The position numbers were made by a program, and so were the translations under genes. Shown one piece after another: positions 1 to 10,897 of a stretch of 64,000 nt of DNA. This DNA is from Undaria pinnatifida (lineage: Eukaryota > Sar > Phaeophyceae > Laminariales > Alariaceae). The notes under the pieces were generated by a model. That model was not told the origin of the DNA. It made no database searches and saw nothing but the letters and a program-made list of their open reading frames with translations. The stretch lies in the NCBI GenBank assembly GCA_012845835.1, contig JABAKD010000025.1, positions 3,207,819 to 3,271,818 on the forward strand, written 5' to 3'. Positions within the stretch are counted from its first letter, which is position 1. Each line of letters begins with the position of its first letter.

Positions 1-404
1 AGGGATCCGGTGGACTTCATTCGCATTCGGTGAACGAGGAGGAGGGGGGGGCATGACAGGGGCAACAACAGCAACAGGACGGACAAGCGCTGTGCTTCCA
101 AGCCACGCTTGGGATGTTCCTGCTTCAGGGATTGGTCAGCAGGCGTAGCACCGATGTGAAACAAATGGTGGAACCACAACAAATGTAGGATGGGTTAGCG
201 ATGGCTTGAATGTTCTGGTCGACAGGTGATGCATCAAAAGTGAAACGAATGATGGTGAAAAAAACACTGCATGTGCATGGCTGACTGAGAATCGCGGCTC
301 TGACGCGGATTTTCAAGCGGACACTATCGAAAGCTCGGGTGAACTGTTATTGTTTTCGGAATCGCATCAAACACTTGACAGGAAGCTTTTGCACTACTGC
401 AGGA

Positions 405-625
405 ATATGAGGAGTACTAGTACCAGCAGCAGTGACAGTAGTGGCAGTAGTAGCAGTAGTAGGTGCCGTAGCTTTAGTGGCGGCAGTTGTAGTCGTAGCA
501 GTGGTGGTGGGGCGAAGTACGTGTATTAGCGGTAGTAGCTGTAGTTGAAGTAGTCGACGTATAAGTAGTAGTTGAGGTATTAGCAGTACAACAGTAGTAG
601 CCGTAGTGATAGTAATACTAGGAGC
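405..625. repeat. Imperfect trinucleotide microsatellite (GTA/GCA type)
   Basis: The stretch is dominated by interrupted AGT/AGC triplets (tagtagcagtagtag type) with scattered substitutions. No coding signal goes with it. It is a simple-sequence repeat in the gene-poor left flank. Confidence 0.75.
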
Positions 626-2265
626 CGTGGTTGAGAGCCCTAAGTGGCCTTCGCAACGTCAACATGGTTCCCTATGCCATCCGATTTTCAATCGAAGCTT
701 GCGAGGCATACATTTGCCGCCACCTACTCAAGTTGACCAAAAAACCGCACAGTATATGCTTGCCGCCACCTACCCAGTGGAGAGCGGTCTGCGTTTTTGT
801 CAACGAAACTGTTGCTGTCCTCGCCGCGGGTTGATGGGTTGCTGCTGTCGCCCCGGCTTCGGCGGGTCTGGCTGATTTTGGCCCCTCGCGGTTCTTTGTT
901 GACACCCGCACGAGCACCACATCCTCCTTGCGGTTCACCCCTGTGCATTTCCAACATGAAATTCAAACCTTGATGCACGTTGAGAGGATTTTTTCAACAT
1001 GCAATTCTGACGTACTTCCACGTTTCAAGAGCATTTTAACAAGCACTTTCAACACGCCTGCAAGTTGAGATCTTGATAATAGTTCACCGCTGTGCATTTT
1101 CAACATTCAATTCCAACATGATTGCATGCTCAGACCATGAGCAAGCAGACTCGCGTTAGACTAGGCGCTTAGTCTACTTTTTTACTTTTCTTGGCATCCC
1201 CCCAAACTTGGATATTATTGCTCTCCTTGAGCAAGTTTCAAATTCCCGATGACGCTCAAGCCCAAGGGCTCCTTTCTAGACTTGCGTGCCCGATCTTCAT
1301 GCGTGTCCCACCCTACGACCAAAATGATGACACCTACCAGGTACCTGGTACCTGGTATTAGCAATTGGTCGTAACGAGGCACGACCTCAACAACATTTGG
1401 TTGGGTTGGGTTGGGCCTTTTCTATTTCCCACCAACGCTTACACTAGACGACACTTACAAAATATCCACCAGCGCGAGTTCCTAGCGAGAGCTACAACAT
1501 CAAACCGAGGTAGGTTATTTTGGCTTATTCTTATTAGTGGACCTATACTGTAATGCGATCCCCACGAGTGCGGCATTCGAGGTTATCTACTTACCGTTCC
1601 CCGAGGGAATTCCGCTGTGCTGCTCGTCGCGGGCGTGCGTCGGTGGAATGGGAGCGCGTGATTACCGAGCGACGGCCTCGAGCTGACGCTGCGATGGACG
1701 CTTCCTGCTGAAATCGTCTCCGCTCCAACTCCCGCTCGTTCTGTCGCGAGATCCGTAGCATAGACCTGACTTCGTTCTAGGCAACACACAAGTGTTTTCA
1801 ACATGGTTGGAGGGCGGTCGATCTATGATGGGTTAACCCACGCATGCATCTAGAATTGTCCCTGTTTCGGCCAAAAAAAGGCTTAAAATTAGAGCCAGAT
1901 GCATGATTTCGTGCAGTACAGCACAGTGGAAACACGGGTATGATGCATCGTACGGAAGGATTGCGTCTACTAAACTTGAAACTCCTCGCTTGAGGATCTG
2001 TACGTCGACGGGCGGACGGAGGGAGGGAGGGAGGAAGGAGGGAGGTCAAAACCTGACTTTTAGACAAAATGAGTGTGCAAACCGGTGAACAAACTCCTGG
2101 CCTATTGTACCAGGTGTAGGTGTACATATAATAAATGGTGAAGTTCCAACGATGTTAGGTAGTTTGTTAGTCTAAAAGTCTAATAGTTTAATAGTCTACG
2201 CTAGCCGCGCCAGCCAGAAGCAGTTTGAGCAAAACTTGCTATTTTATAGACTACTATACTCGTTT
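626..2265. other. No recognisable gene
   Basis: Only short overlapping reading frames occur here, without recognisable domains. A short repeated motif, ggtacctggtacc, lies near 1,335-1,357, and a purine-rich gggaggga stretch near 2,010-2,045. Nothing else is supported. Confidence 0.5.
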
Positions 2266-2269
2266 CCTT

Positions 2270-2668
2270 GTCTTTTCTTTCCTTTCCTTTATCTTCTTTT
2301 CTTTTCTTTGTTCCTTTTTTCCAATTGACTTACGTCTGTCGTGCGTATGCGCAGCGATAGGTACTACGTGCAATATACACGTGGTAGTCTTTCTTGGGTG
2401 GCAAGAGGTAAAGTCGGTTTTTTCCAGGCGCGAGTAGTGAGACGTATGCACCAGTATGGACCTGGCACATCGTAGGCTGCGCAGGCTGATTCCCGATTTC
2501 ACTTTTATATGTTTCTGGTGGAGGCATGAATTGCGTCAGCTGTGATATATGCGTGTACCACCTTTGGTTTGTTTGTGTTTTTTTCCTTGGGGTATTCCTC
2601 AGCTCCAGCGTGACTGAAGCCTGTCCTGTGACCACGGACTTGATTGTGCGAGTTAATGTGAGAACAAC
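2270..2668 (+). repeat. Dispersed repeat, copy A (about 400 bp)
   Basis: This segment recurs in the same orientation at about 44,905-45,287. Both copies run from a T/C-rich tract, through a shared block that includes cgtctgtcgtgcgtatgc, to gttaatgtgagaaca. The two copies are very similar by eye with a few small indels; copy A has a small extra piece (gcgcaggct) near 2,480. No reading frame is shared convincingly. It could be a solo LTR or a transposon end, but no terminal motif decides this. Confidence 0.8.
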
Positions 2669-3504
2669 AACTCGTAGACTATATCCCTATCGTAGCAAGA
2701 GTGCGGGTAATGTGTGTGCCAAAAAGGTTTATCTACGTAGCGGCTGGTAGACTAGACTATACCTTGTATGCTATACAAGGCATGGACGTTTGGCCCAATC
2801 GGGGTTGGAGGAGCACCGCCTGCGGGCTCTCTCCTCACGGCAGGCTGCAACGTGCGAGTGCCTCGTTCTACGGTAGCCCCCCCAGATTTTCTTATACCAA
2901 ATCGCCGGTTTTGAAACCTGCTCCCGGCCGTATCTCCTGGAATATAGTGCCCCTTGCCACCCCGACGTCATATCGAAAGTTTTTTCCAAACAAGAAATTA
3001 ATTAAAGATGTTCCTTTCATAGCATCCTTCCTCGTGTCGAGCAGCCATGAACCATGACCATGAAACGTTCGTTAAAGAAAATCGCTGGTTTGGGGGGGGG
3101 GGTATCGTAGAATCAGTCGAAGTGCACACCTACGATTCGACGGCAATCCCGTCGCAATGGCTTTTTCAACCAATTCGTGTCTCCGCACAGGTTGGAGGTT
3201 GTGCAGCTGTTAGATGATTCGGAAAATAATGCTGGTTAACAGTGGTAACGAAATAAACGTAGATAACAGATACGGGACGTCATCTCCTGGTAACCTTCGT
3301 GCAGCTACTTTTAATCGTTTTGCGGTGTTAATAGTAGTGTGTTAGTTTTTCATGTAAAACATACTGCTGACTACTACTAATAGATTAGTAGCACTCGCCA
3401 GCTCCTTTGCGAGGTCCATATTTTGGTTCCGCAGGGTCGCGTTCAGTGCCCGTAGCCTCGCGTTCTGCTCTTGAGCCTCCGAGTATAAGTTCCTCTGCGT
3501 TGCC
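2669..3504. other. No recognisable gene
   Basis: Short frames without recognisable domains, and one poly-G run near 3,093-3,102. Nothing else is supported. Confidence 0.45.
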
Positions 3505-3830
3505 GGCCAGATCGGCAGCATTGAAAGCAGCGACATGGACATGTTGCAACAACACCCGCCGGCCAGATCAGCGCAGCAGAGCCGTTGACATGTTGCAACA
3601 ACATTAGCGAGCCAGATCAGCTATGATCGACGAAATCTTCTACATACAGTATCTCACAGCTGGAGTGTATTTGTATTTTGATAATAATTATGATGGGCCG
3701 TTGGCATGTTGCAACAATATTATTTTCGTCACCTAGATCAGCAGCAGAGCCGTTGACATGTTTCAACGCAATCTATCAACCAGATCAGCAGCAGACCCAT
3801 CGTAATAATGTTGCATTCTATCAATATGAT
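3505..3830. repeat. Degenerate minisatellite
   Basis: Four to five degenerate units share the cores ccagatcagcagcagagcc and gttgacatgttgcaacaaca. Spacing is irregular, and the unit near 3,640-3,700 is interrupted by unrelated A/T-rich sequence. Non-coding as far as can be seen. Confidence 0.7.
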
Positions 3831-5720
3831 GTAACGCACGGCGCGGTTGAAACGTGACTTTGGAGTGCAAAAACATACTACGCCAGCCACCAATATTCTA
3901 GGGTATGGCGCACGGTGTTTTTCGCTGTGCAGTATTCATACACTCCAGGAAATGACCACGCAAGGTGATATAGCATCGGCATGTGGCGCTGACTGCGATC
4001 GAAGCAGTGCGTCAAGGAGTATCCAAGACCTGGTACCTGGTCGAACTGCACCAGCCCGTTTCCGAGAGAGGGTTTCGTGGATCATTTTCATCGCCCCACG
4101 CCACCACCGGTGCTTCTGGTAGAGCTTCAATGATTATACCGTACGAATACAACACGCAAGATAAACACACACCCTCGAACGCCTTTCTAACGTACCTGGC
4201 CCAGTGGGGTAGTTTTCCCGACAGCGGGCAAAGAAAGGGCAAACATCGAGAGATGTGCCTATGGAAAGCCACTTTTTTTGTTGTGTGGGTCCCCTATGGT
4301 TGGGCGGACATCGCCCCGCCGAGATTCATCGAAGGGGGTGTGTTCTGTCCTGCGTGTTGCCCGTTATCTGATCTGACACCTTTCGCGTGCGTAATGTTTT
4401 TGGATAATTTAATTACATTATAAAAACCAAAAATACACTCCAGCTTTGAGATCGAATATTTTGTCGAAACTCATCTTTGCAAGCTGTGTGTGATACTCCG
4501 ATCGCGCGTATTACGGGTTGTGTGTCCTCATTAAGGATATAGGTCGGCGACTCCCCTTGCAACTACAGTGTAGCTATCAGGTTCAGCGACGGCCAATTTT
4601 CTTGTTTTGACTAGATCGTCGGGTGAGCTACCTCACCTGGGACAAAGATGGGTGCTGCAGACGGGGACGCCCGCTGCGTTGTCCCGATCCAGCGCTGGCG
4701 CCACGGGAGCTCAGGCTGCTGACAAGCTTGCACCTGGAGGAGCTCATAGCGACGCAGCTGCCGCAGCAACCAACCTGCAAGCATGCATGCCAGGTGTGTT
4801 TGTCATGAATTGTGAACAGCATGAGGGAGGGACTGTTTCTGGCCAGCCAATTTCCCCCAGAGCTGCCGGGAAACATGCTGGAAATCAAGAGTCATATTTG
4901 TAGTTTTGAATTTTGTACATAGCTGAGAAGGTACAGACAGGTAGGAGCGACCCACTGCTGTGCCTCCGATCTGTGCGTTGATTGTGTTGCGGCCATCGAG
5001 CTCGGGTTAGAGAGCAAGTCCCCAAGAGCAACGAAGGCCCCTCGCGACCATTTTAGTGTTGGCTGTAAACACACGCACGCACAAACACACACCGGCAACA
5101 ATCCATCGGCTGCTGGATGGGTCGGTGGGAAGAAATGAAGAATTACCAGGCAGACCCCGGGCAGGCGTATCAGGTATGATGCCCGGTATGGAAGAAGGGG
5201 GTGTCTATTACACCACCATTGACTTGGCATTGGGAGACAGTGCTCACCGTAACGGTTGCTGCTTGCTTGACGTCTGATCTACGCTGTGCTCGGTATCTAC
5301 CATACCCTTACAGCAGCAGCAGCAATCCACAGAAGAACCTGCCTACGCAGCTGGGCGGCACGGCGGCGGAGAAACACGCATTTTGCGTCAGCTTTGCGTC
5401 CCGAACCCCCAAATAAACATCCAACCCAAAAACTAACGGAAACCCCAAATAAGCCGAAATCCCAAAATGTTGCCCAAAATCAAACCGGTTTTACGTGTTT
5501 TTCGGAGATCGATCCGTCTCGATTTTTTCCGACGGATCATATATCATCACGTCGTGGAAACGAAAACACCATCATCAGCTAAAGACTGATGCAGCTGAGC
5601 TGGTAGCTGGTGACCGTCCACTGCTCATAGCCCTTGTTAAGGTACCGCATTCCCCTGGACTTGCACCGCTCAAGCTATCCGAAAACCGCAGCCTACGAGC
5701 AACAAACTTCGAACACGACG
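3831..5720. other. Upstream flank of the sulfotransferase gene; no recognised gene
   Basis: No domain is recognisable on either strand. A ggtacctggtc motif occurs near 4,030. The last about 140 bases before the ATG at 5,721 should hold the 5' UTR, but no TATA box or initiator could be assigned with confidence. Confidence 0.45.
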
Positions 5721-5915
5721 ATGAAGATCCGAAAGATCGCGCTGTTGGTCGGCATATCAGCCATAGCAGCAGCCGCGGAGCCGAGCACGCTTGAACAAGC
5801 ACGCGCAGAGGGCGGGTCTGCCAGGCCCGAATCTGTGCGTCCGATCGGCATCCTGATCATGGCGGTGGGCAGGTCGGGCTCGTCGATGGTCGGAGAGTTT
5901 TTCCGACAACACAAG
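5721..5915 (+). CDS. Sulfotransferase, exon 1 (signal peptide and 5'-phosphosulfate-binding loop)
   Basis: First coding exon of a five-exon PAPS-dependent sulfotransferase, 402 residues in all and probably carbohydrate-type. Seen: the ATG at 5,721 opens a hydrophobic leader (residues 6-19, IALLVGISAIAAAA), then GILIMAVGRSGSSMVGEFF (43-61), which is the 5'-phosphosulfate-binding loop of the Sulfotransfer family. The exon is 65 codons and ends in phase 0 at AAG before GTTGGT. Family knowledge: such enzymes move sulfate from PAPS to sugar hydroxyls in the Golgi lumen, which suits the leader. Inference: in a brown alga the substrate would be a cell-wall sulfated polysaccharide, but the sequence does not show which. 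The five exons (195, 83, 165, 195 and 571 nt) sum to exactly 403 codons including the stop. This start was chosen because it is the only ATG in frame that directly precedes a signal peptide. Confidence 0.88.
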
Positions 5916-6648
5916 GTTGGTTCTCGTACAGCTGTTATTTTTTCTAATTAATTCTGAATAATGCTATTAATATCATCATATCCATCCATCCGTAATCGGG
6001 TGAGCCGAGGCATGCGGGTAAAAGAGGAGATACGACTTGCTTTTACTGTACCGATATTAATAGCAGCATAATAAGCCGGCCGAGGCAAAATATCTAGTCT
6101 ATGATACTCATGAGTAGGGCCTTACCCAATAATATACGCTTTTTTTTTTCAGCGGGCATACTATATATAGGCTTTAAAACTGGAAATAAGCTCGCGATTT
6201 ATGCCAGTTTTGCACGGATAACTATTAAGCTCGACTTTATGATCGCTCTTTGTAGCATCTCTAGCTTGATTTTTGTTCGATAAAAAAAGCGTGCTTGCTT
6301 GTCTAACACTCGTTGGGAATCCCTGCTTGTCGTCGATATGCTCGTGAAACATGGGCTCTTCGGCTATTTGTTTTTTTTTTCTACAAGCCATATGGCAGGT
6401 AGGTGCAGGTGTGTCAGTGCTGAAAAAGTAAAATATAGGCTGTAATTGATTCGTATAGTTTATATATAGACTATAGTCTATGCTCCTATAGATCTATACT
6501 TTGAAAGTGTATACTCGTATATTTACGTATATCATACTACTACTGATTGATGTTGTGTGTTATTGTGTTGTGTCCATATACAGCACAGTGCGCACAGCAG
6601 TGCCTTTGCTGCCTTTTCCATACCACCACCCACCATGAACTGCCCACC

Positions 6649-8046
6649 CAAGGGCGTCCGGAAAAAAAATTCCTGGACCCTCACTCACATTTTTACATTT
6701 TAGGCCGATTGGAGGGGGGGTAGGGGGGGGGGTGGGTGCCTCTATACTAAATCCTATACAATAACCACTCAATGACAGGAAAAAGTCCATGGCTGTGTTA
6801 TCCAGGCATAGGGTCAGGTGAATACTCAGTGGCAGAGCACAGAGCAAGCAGAAGAATCGACATGTAGGGCCTAGCCAAAAACAGCAGCAAGCTCTGTGTA
6901 TGTAGGTGAACTTGGGTGAACCGAACGGCCGGGTCCATGCAAATGTATTGTGACAAAATCTTAAACCTAGCAGACAATTGCCTATGTAAGTTTATGTAGC
7001 CGACCCCGAAGTGAGTCGGGTGACTAGAGCCCAGTACCCGAACGCCTTGGGAATACACGAACCAACTTGCAACACAGCAGTAGTGGGGCAACCACGAAAA
7101 TGCGGCGAGATTGGGCTAGACAAAAAAATTGAAACCGTCGATAATGCGGCCCATCATCTGGCAACTTCACGGCTAGAAGTAGCAGAGGTCGGCCGCTAAG
7201 TAAGAAGCGGAGGTGGGAGGAGACCTAACTCAACAAGTAGCAGAGGTCGGCGGCGTAGTAGTAAGAAGCGGCTCCGCTCGGGTAGGTGTGCGGCCAGGGC
7301 GGGCGGTAGCCACGAACCATGTTCTGTTAGTTTCTGACAGCAGCGACCACTCGTACACTACTGTGTGTCCTGCAACGGCCACACAACAACCTGCTTGTCG
7401 AGGTAGCTGGAGGATCTGCGCAAACATTCATTGTCATGGACTCCAACGTGTGCTCTGCTCTCACTATTTCAGAGAGAGGGGGGAGGGGGTTGGATTCGGG
7501 AGGGCCAAGAACGGTTCGAAACAAGAAGGCAGTTAGTAGTATCTTTTCATTTAACACAATGTAACAAGTTCATATCAGTGCCAACGCCAACGTGCCAATA
7601 ATTGGCACATATAATATATCGCATCAACTCCCACACCTAACTCAAGCGCACCTCCAACACTGCCAACAATGTCCAACCGCATGTTTGTTTGTGAAGCACG
7701 GAGAACAGACCACTCATGATAATAGTATATACGTGGCTCGTTTGGGCTCGCTCGCGCGCATTGTTTTCCAGCACACCTCCAACAACAATGCAGCATCCAA
7801 CCCAATCCAAACGCATGTTTGTGAAGCACACAGAGCAGCCCACGGAGGATATATGGCTCGTTTGCGCTCGTGCGCACTGTTTCCACAACATCTTGCTGAT
7901 CAAATGACGACTTAAGACCCTACAAGCCTGGGAAATACATGTCTAGTTTGACGGGAAAAAAAATGAAAATAGGGACTTTTGGGGGGGGGGGTAGGGGGGG
8001 GGGGGGTAGGGTGAGGGTCCAGGAATTTTTTTTCCGGACGCCCTTG
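6649..8046. mobile_element. Non-autonomous hAT-like DNA transposon (1.4 kb)
   Basis: The ends are inverted repeats of about 38 bp: the left end starts CAAGGGCGTCCGGAAAAAAA and the right end is its reverse complement, ending CCGGACGCCCTTG. The same 7 bases, GCCCACC, lie immediately outside each end (6,642-6,648 and 8,047-8,053) as a target-site duplication. The CA(A)GGG-type end and 7-8-bp duplication fit the hAT superfamily, but superfamily placement is inference. The inside holds poly-G runs next to both ends and a roughly 120-bp tandem duplication at about 7,645-7,885. There is no recognisable transposase, so it would need one supplied in trans. Confidence 0.75.
7645..7885. repeat. Two-copy tandem duplication inside the hAT-like element
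   Basis: Two units of roughly 120 bp share cacctccaacaacaatg-like, cgcatgtttgtgaagcac and tggctcgtttgcgctcg-like blocks. They differ by small indels. Confidence 0.7.
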
Positions 8047-8984
8047 GCCCACCATGTCAATTGGAAAACTTGCTTGAACTCTCTACTCGAAACTCGACAG
8101 CAAAAACAGAGCTAGCGAGCTAGCCAAACACAGCCGACTACCCAGTACCCCCGCATCCCGCACGACGCAATGCTACTTTCCCCGCCCCCTGTTGTACTTG
8201 AGGAGAGCGGTTGCCATCGCTGCAAGATCGGAAGATCGGCTGCGTCCCTTGCGCTCTCCGCTTTTTTTGTGCTCGCGTGGGCGCGTGGGCGCGCGCGCGT
8301 GTGTGTGCGTGTTTAAGTATTCTTATGTAGAAGCGTCCAATATCGCGATAAACGGAGCCGACAATGGGTGTAATTAAGCCTCGTGAATTGCATTATTACC
8401 GTGCGGCCACCCATGTGGCGTCTCCACCGTGCTGCCAGACAACCATTCGAACATATTATATACACCTGAAATGGAGGCGGGCATAACAACCTTTTATGCT
8501 CGATTTCCCTTGTTATGCTCCCACATAAGCTATTTGGCATGGTGGCTATGCTCGGTCGGACTAAGCTTTTCCAAAAGCTCGAAAAGCCAATATATGCTAA
8601 AAGATGTGCTAGCTTATTGATTAAGGCGCTACACATGAGTGATTATGTTCCAACATCATAATTATCTCTGAACATATAGACGGCCATATCTTGATGTTAC
8701 TGCAGCGGTATGACTATGGCATCATCACACGGATGACTACTCGTATGTGCATGATGGTACGGGCGGCATGCTTCGTTTTGCGCTGCTCAAACAAAAATAG
8801 ACTAAAAGCGGTAAGCGAGGTGCAGTGTGCAGCACAGCAGCGCGCTCAAAACACCACTTTGCTCCTCCTGTCTCATGACCGCAGGGTATGGGTGTGTATG
8901 GCTGTAGAGCTCAGATACTTTAGTAGAAAGTGTGTCTGTGGTACCAGGCAAAACATATTCACACTTCGAAGTACGGTACCAGGT

Positions 8985-9352
8985 ACAAGGGCTCCGCTCC
9001 GCGGGCGGCTGACGCCGCCCGCTACGCTCGCGCAAGGCAAGGAAGAATGCAACTACAAACATGTAAAGGGGGCAGAAAGAAGAGGCCCACGATTTGGTGC
9101 GAACAGCGATTTGATAATGCCAAGAGCTGCTTGTGCAGAGCAAATTGCCTTGTTGTTGTGCTCAGCTGTGCTGTGTGCTTTTGGTACCGGTGTTACGTTC
9201 TGATCGGCAGTACGGGGGTACTTTGCGTGGGGGAAAAAAGAGGGGGCCGTGCAAGATCGAATACATGTAGAAAAAGAAAAAAGAAGAAAAGTAGTGCACA
9301 ACAACACGTATTCATACCCGGTACTGCTCTATGTTCGAAAGAAAGGACGCAG
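8985..9352. repeat. Dispersed repeat, copy 1
   Basis: About 365 bp recur in direct orientation at 20,223-20,576, from acaagggctccgct to gttcgaaagaaaggac. Parts recur a third time near 21,865-21,935. A GC-rich inverted segment (gcgagcggctgacgccgccc type) lies near the left edge. Copy 1 stops exactly where the gypsy terminal repeat begins (9,353), suggesting the fossil inserted into it. Function and family are unknown. Confidence 0.8.
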
Positions 9353-10162
9353 TGTTAAACTAAAGGTGGGGAACACAGAGTGCCCCCTGCAGGTCTGCCA
9401 ATTGAGCAGGTCCTCGGAGAGTACTCACTTTCGTTCCTTCGTAGAGATGTAGCTTTATTCGTTTCCACCAGAGCCCGGGATAGCTTCTGAGATCGGAGGC
9501 ACGTGCCTCCGATCTACTTCCTAACTTTCCCGAACATAAAATGCCAACCTTATCATACGAAACCCATCCAAATGATCTCAAATTCGGATACTTACAGACC
9601 TTTGAGGCCGTATCTTAACACTAGCCCACCCTGATGAGTCGCATATGCAGAAATATGGGAGATTTGTGCCTCCGATCTACTTCCTAACTTCCCCGAATAT
9701 AAAACGACAATCTTATCATACGAAACCCATCCAAATGATCTCAAATTCGGATACTTACAGACCTTTGAGGCCGTATCTTAACACTAGCCCACCCTGATGA
9801 GTCGCATATGCAGAAATATGGGAGATTCGGGGAAACTCCGGTTCTACGAACTAGACCATGAGTCGAAGATGCGGCTCCTCAAAACCCACTCCCACACCTC
9901 TAACCGTCTGGCTATGGAGCCAGGAACACGCGAAGAAAAGCAGTAGAAAGAAACGCAGACCCTACAACAAGGCAATAGTCACCCATCAAAAACCTGCCGC
10001 GTGCCGCCGGTGTGGCGGGGGGGGCAGAAAAGGCTCTAGAACCTGCCGCATGCCGCCGGTGTGGCGGGGGGGGCAGGAAAGGCTCTACGGCAAACCAACC
10101 ACAGAAAAGGTACTATACGAGGCGAGCCCTCGTCGATATGGAGGGGAACACAGGCGCTAACA
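9353..10162 (-). repeat. Putative 3' LTR of the Ty3/gypsy fossil
   Basis: Read on the minus strand this block starts TGTTAGCGCC and ends GTTTAACA, giving the TG...CA ends and short inverted TGTTA/TAACA of an LTR. It lies just downstream of the integrase/chromo-like part of the minus-strand fossil. A second copy in opposite orientation, lacking about 34 bp at its start, is at 23,642-24,261. This copy contains a 161-bp tandem duplication (9,507-9,828) and a 48-bp duplication near 9,995-10,090; the other copy has the 161-bp unit only once. The matching 5' LTR was not found near 19-20 kb. Confidence 0.6.
9507..9828. repeat. 161-bp tandem duplication in the LTR
   Basis: Two nearly identical units begin cctccgatctacttcctaac at 9,507 and 9,668. 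The homologous LTR fragment at 23,642-24,261 has one unit, so the duplication is private to this copy. Confidence 0.85.
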
Positions 10163-10897
10163 CAAGGGAGAAGTCATGCGCAAAACCTCCCGCGGGCCAT
10201 CGGCAAGGCGGGGGGTTAGACGAGGAAACGACAAATACCCGGGATGGAAGGTGGCAACACCTACAGCCCCGCTAGGGGAGGAAGTGTTTAGACGAAAAAA
10301 ACAAAGTAGAACAAATACAACACACAAAACATAAAAGATGACACACAGACCCGTACATAGCCCTGTACCACGTTACGCGCGAACAGGGTACCCTGGTCGC
10401 CCCCCGGCTCTTGGCTGAGGAGGGCGCCGGCAGGGCGAAACTGAACAATGACAAAACGGCGACAGCCCTGCGCCTCATAAAGCGGCGTTTTACCCAAACC
10501 CTGACCCCGAACTGAGGAGGGGGTTCGGCAGGACAGAAAAAAAATGGAAAGAACCGCCCCAAAACTCGACAAAGACCCTCAGGACACTACGAACAACCCA
10601 AAGACGAAGACGCAAAACTCATAACTAAAAAAAATGAAGAACTATCGAGGAGCGGTGGTGGCTTGGAAGTCAACTGGCCACGGCCGCGCCTCGAGGTTCG
10701 TCTGCGTTACGTTGGATTCCCCGAGGAAACGCACTGGCGATGTGGACTTGCAAGCACCAAGAACCTCGTACGGCTCCCGTTGAAGTCGTGTAGCGCGCCG
10801 GGGGAAGAGGGAGTTAGATCGGTCCCGGGTCGTCCAGAAATCGGACTAGGTATACCTTGTCCTCGGTAGTGCTCGCGCTGATTTTTCCAAGCCACCA

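Noticed and set aside
9615-9660. Hammerhead-ribozyme-like core (ctgatgag ... gaaa) in the LTR
   Set aside because: The segment between ctgatga and gaaa does not fold into a proper stem II, and no partner strand with a GUH cleavage site was found. The match is probably chance.
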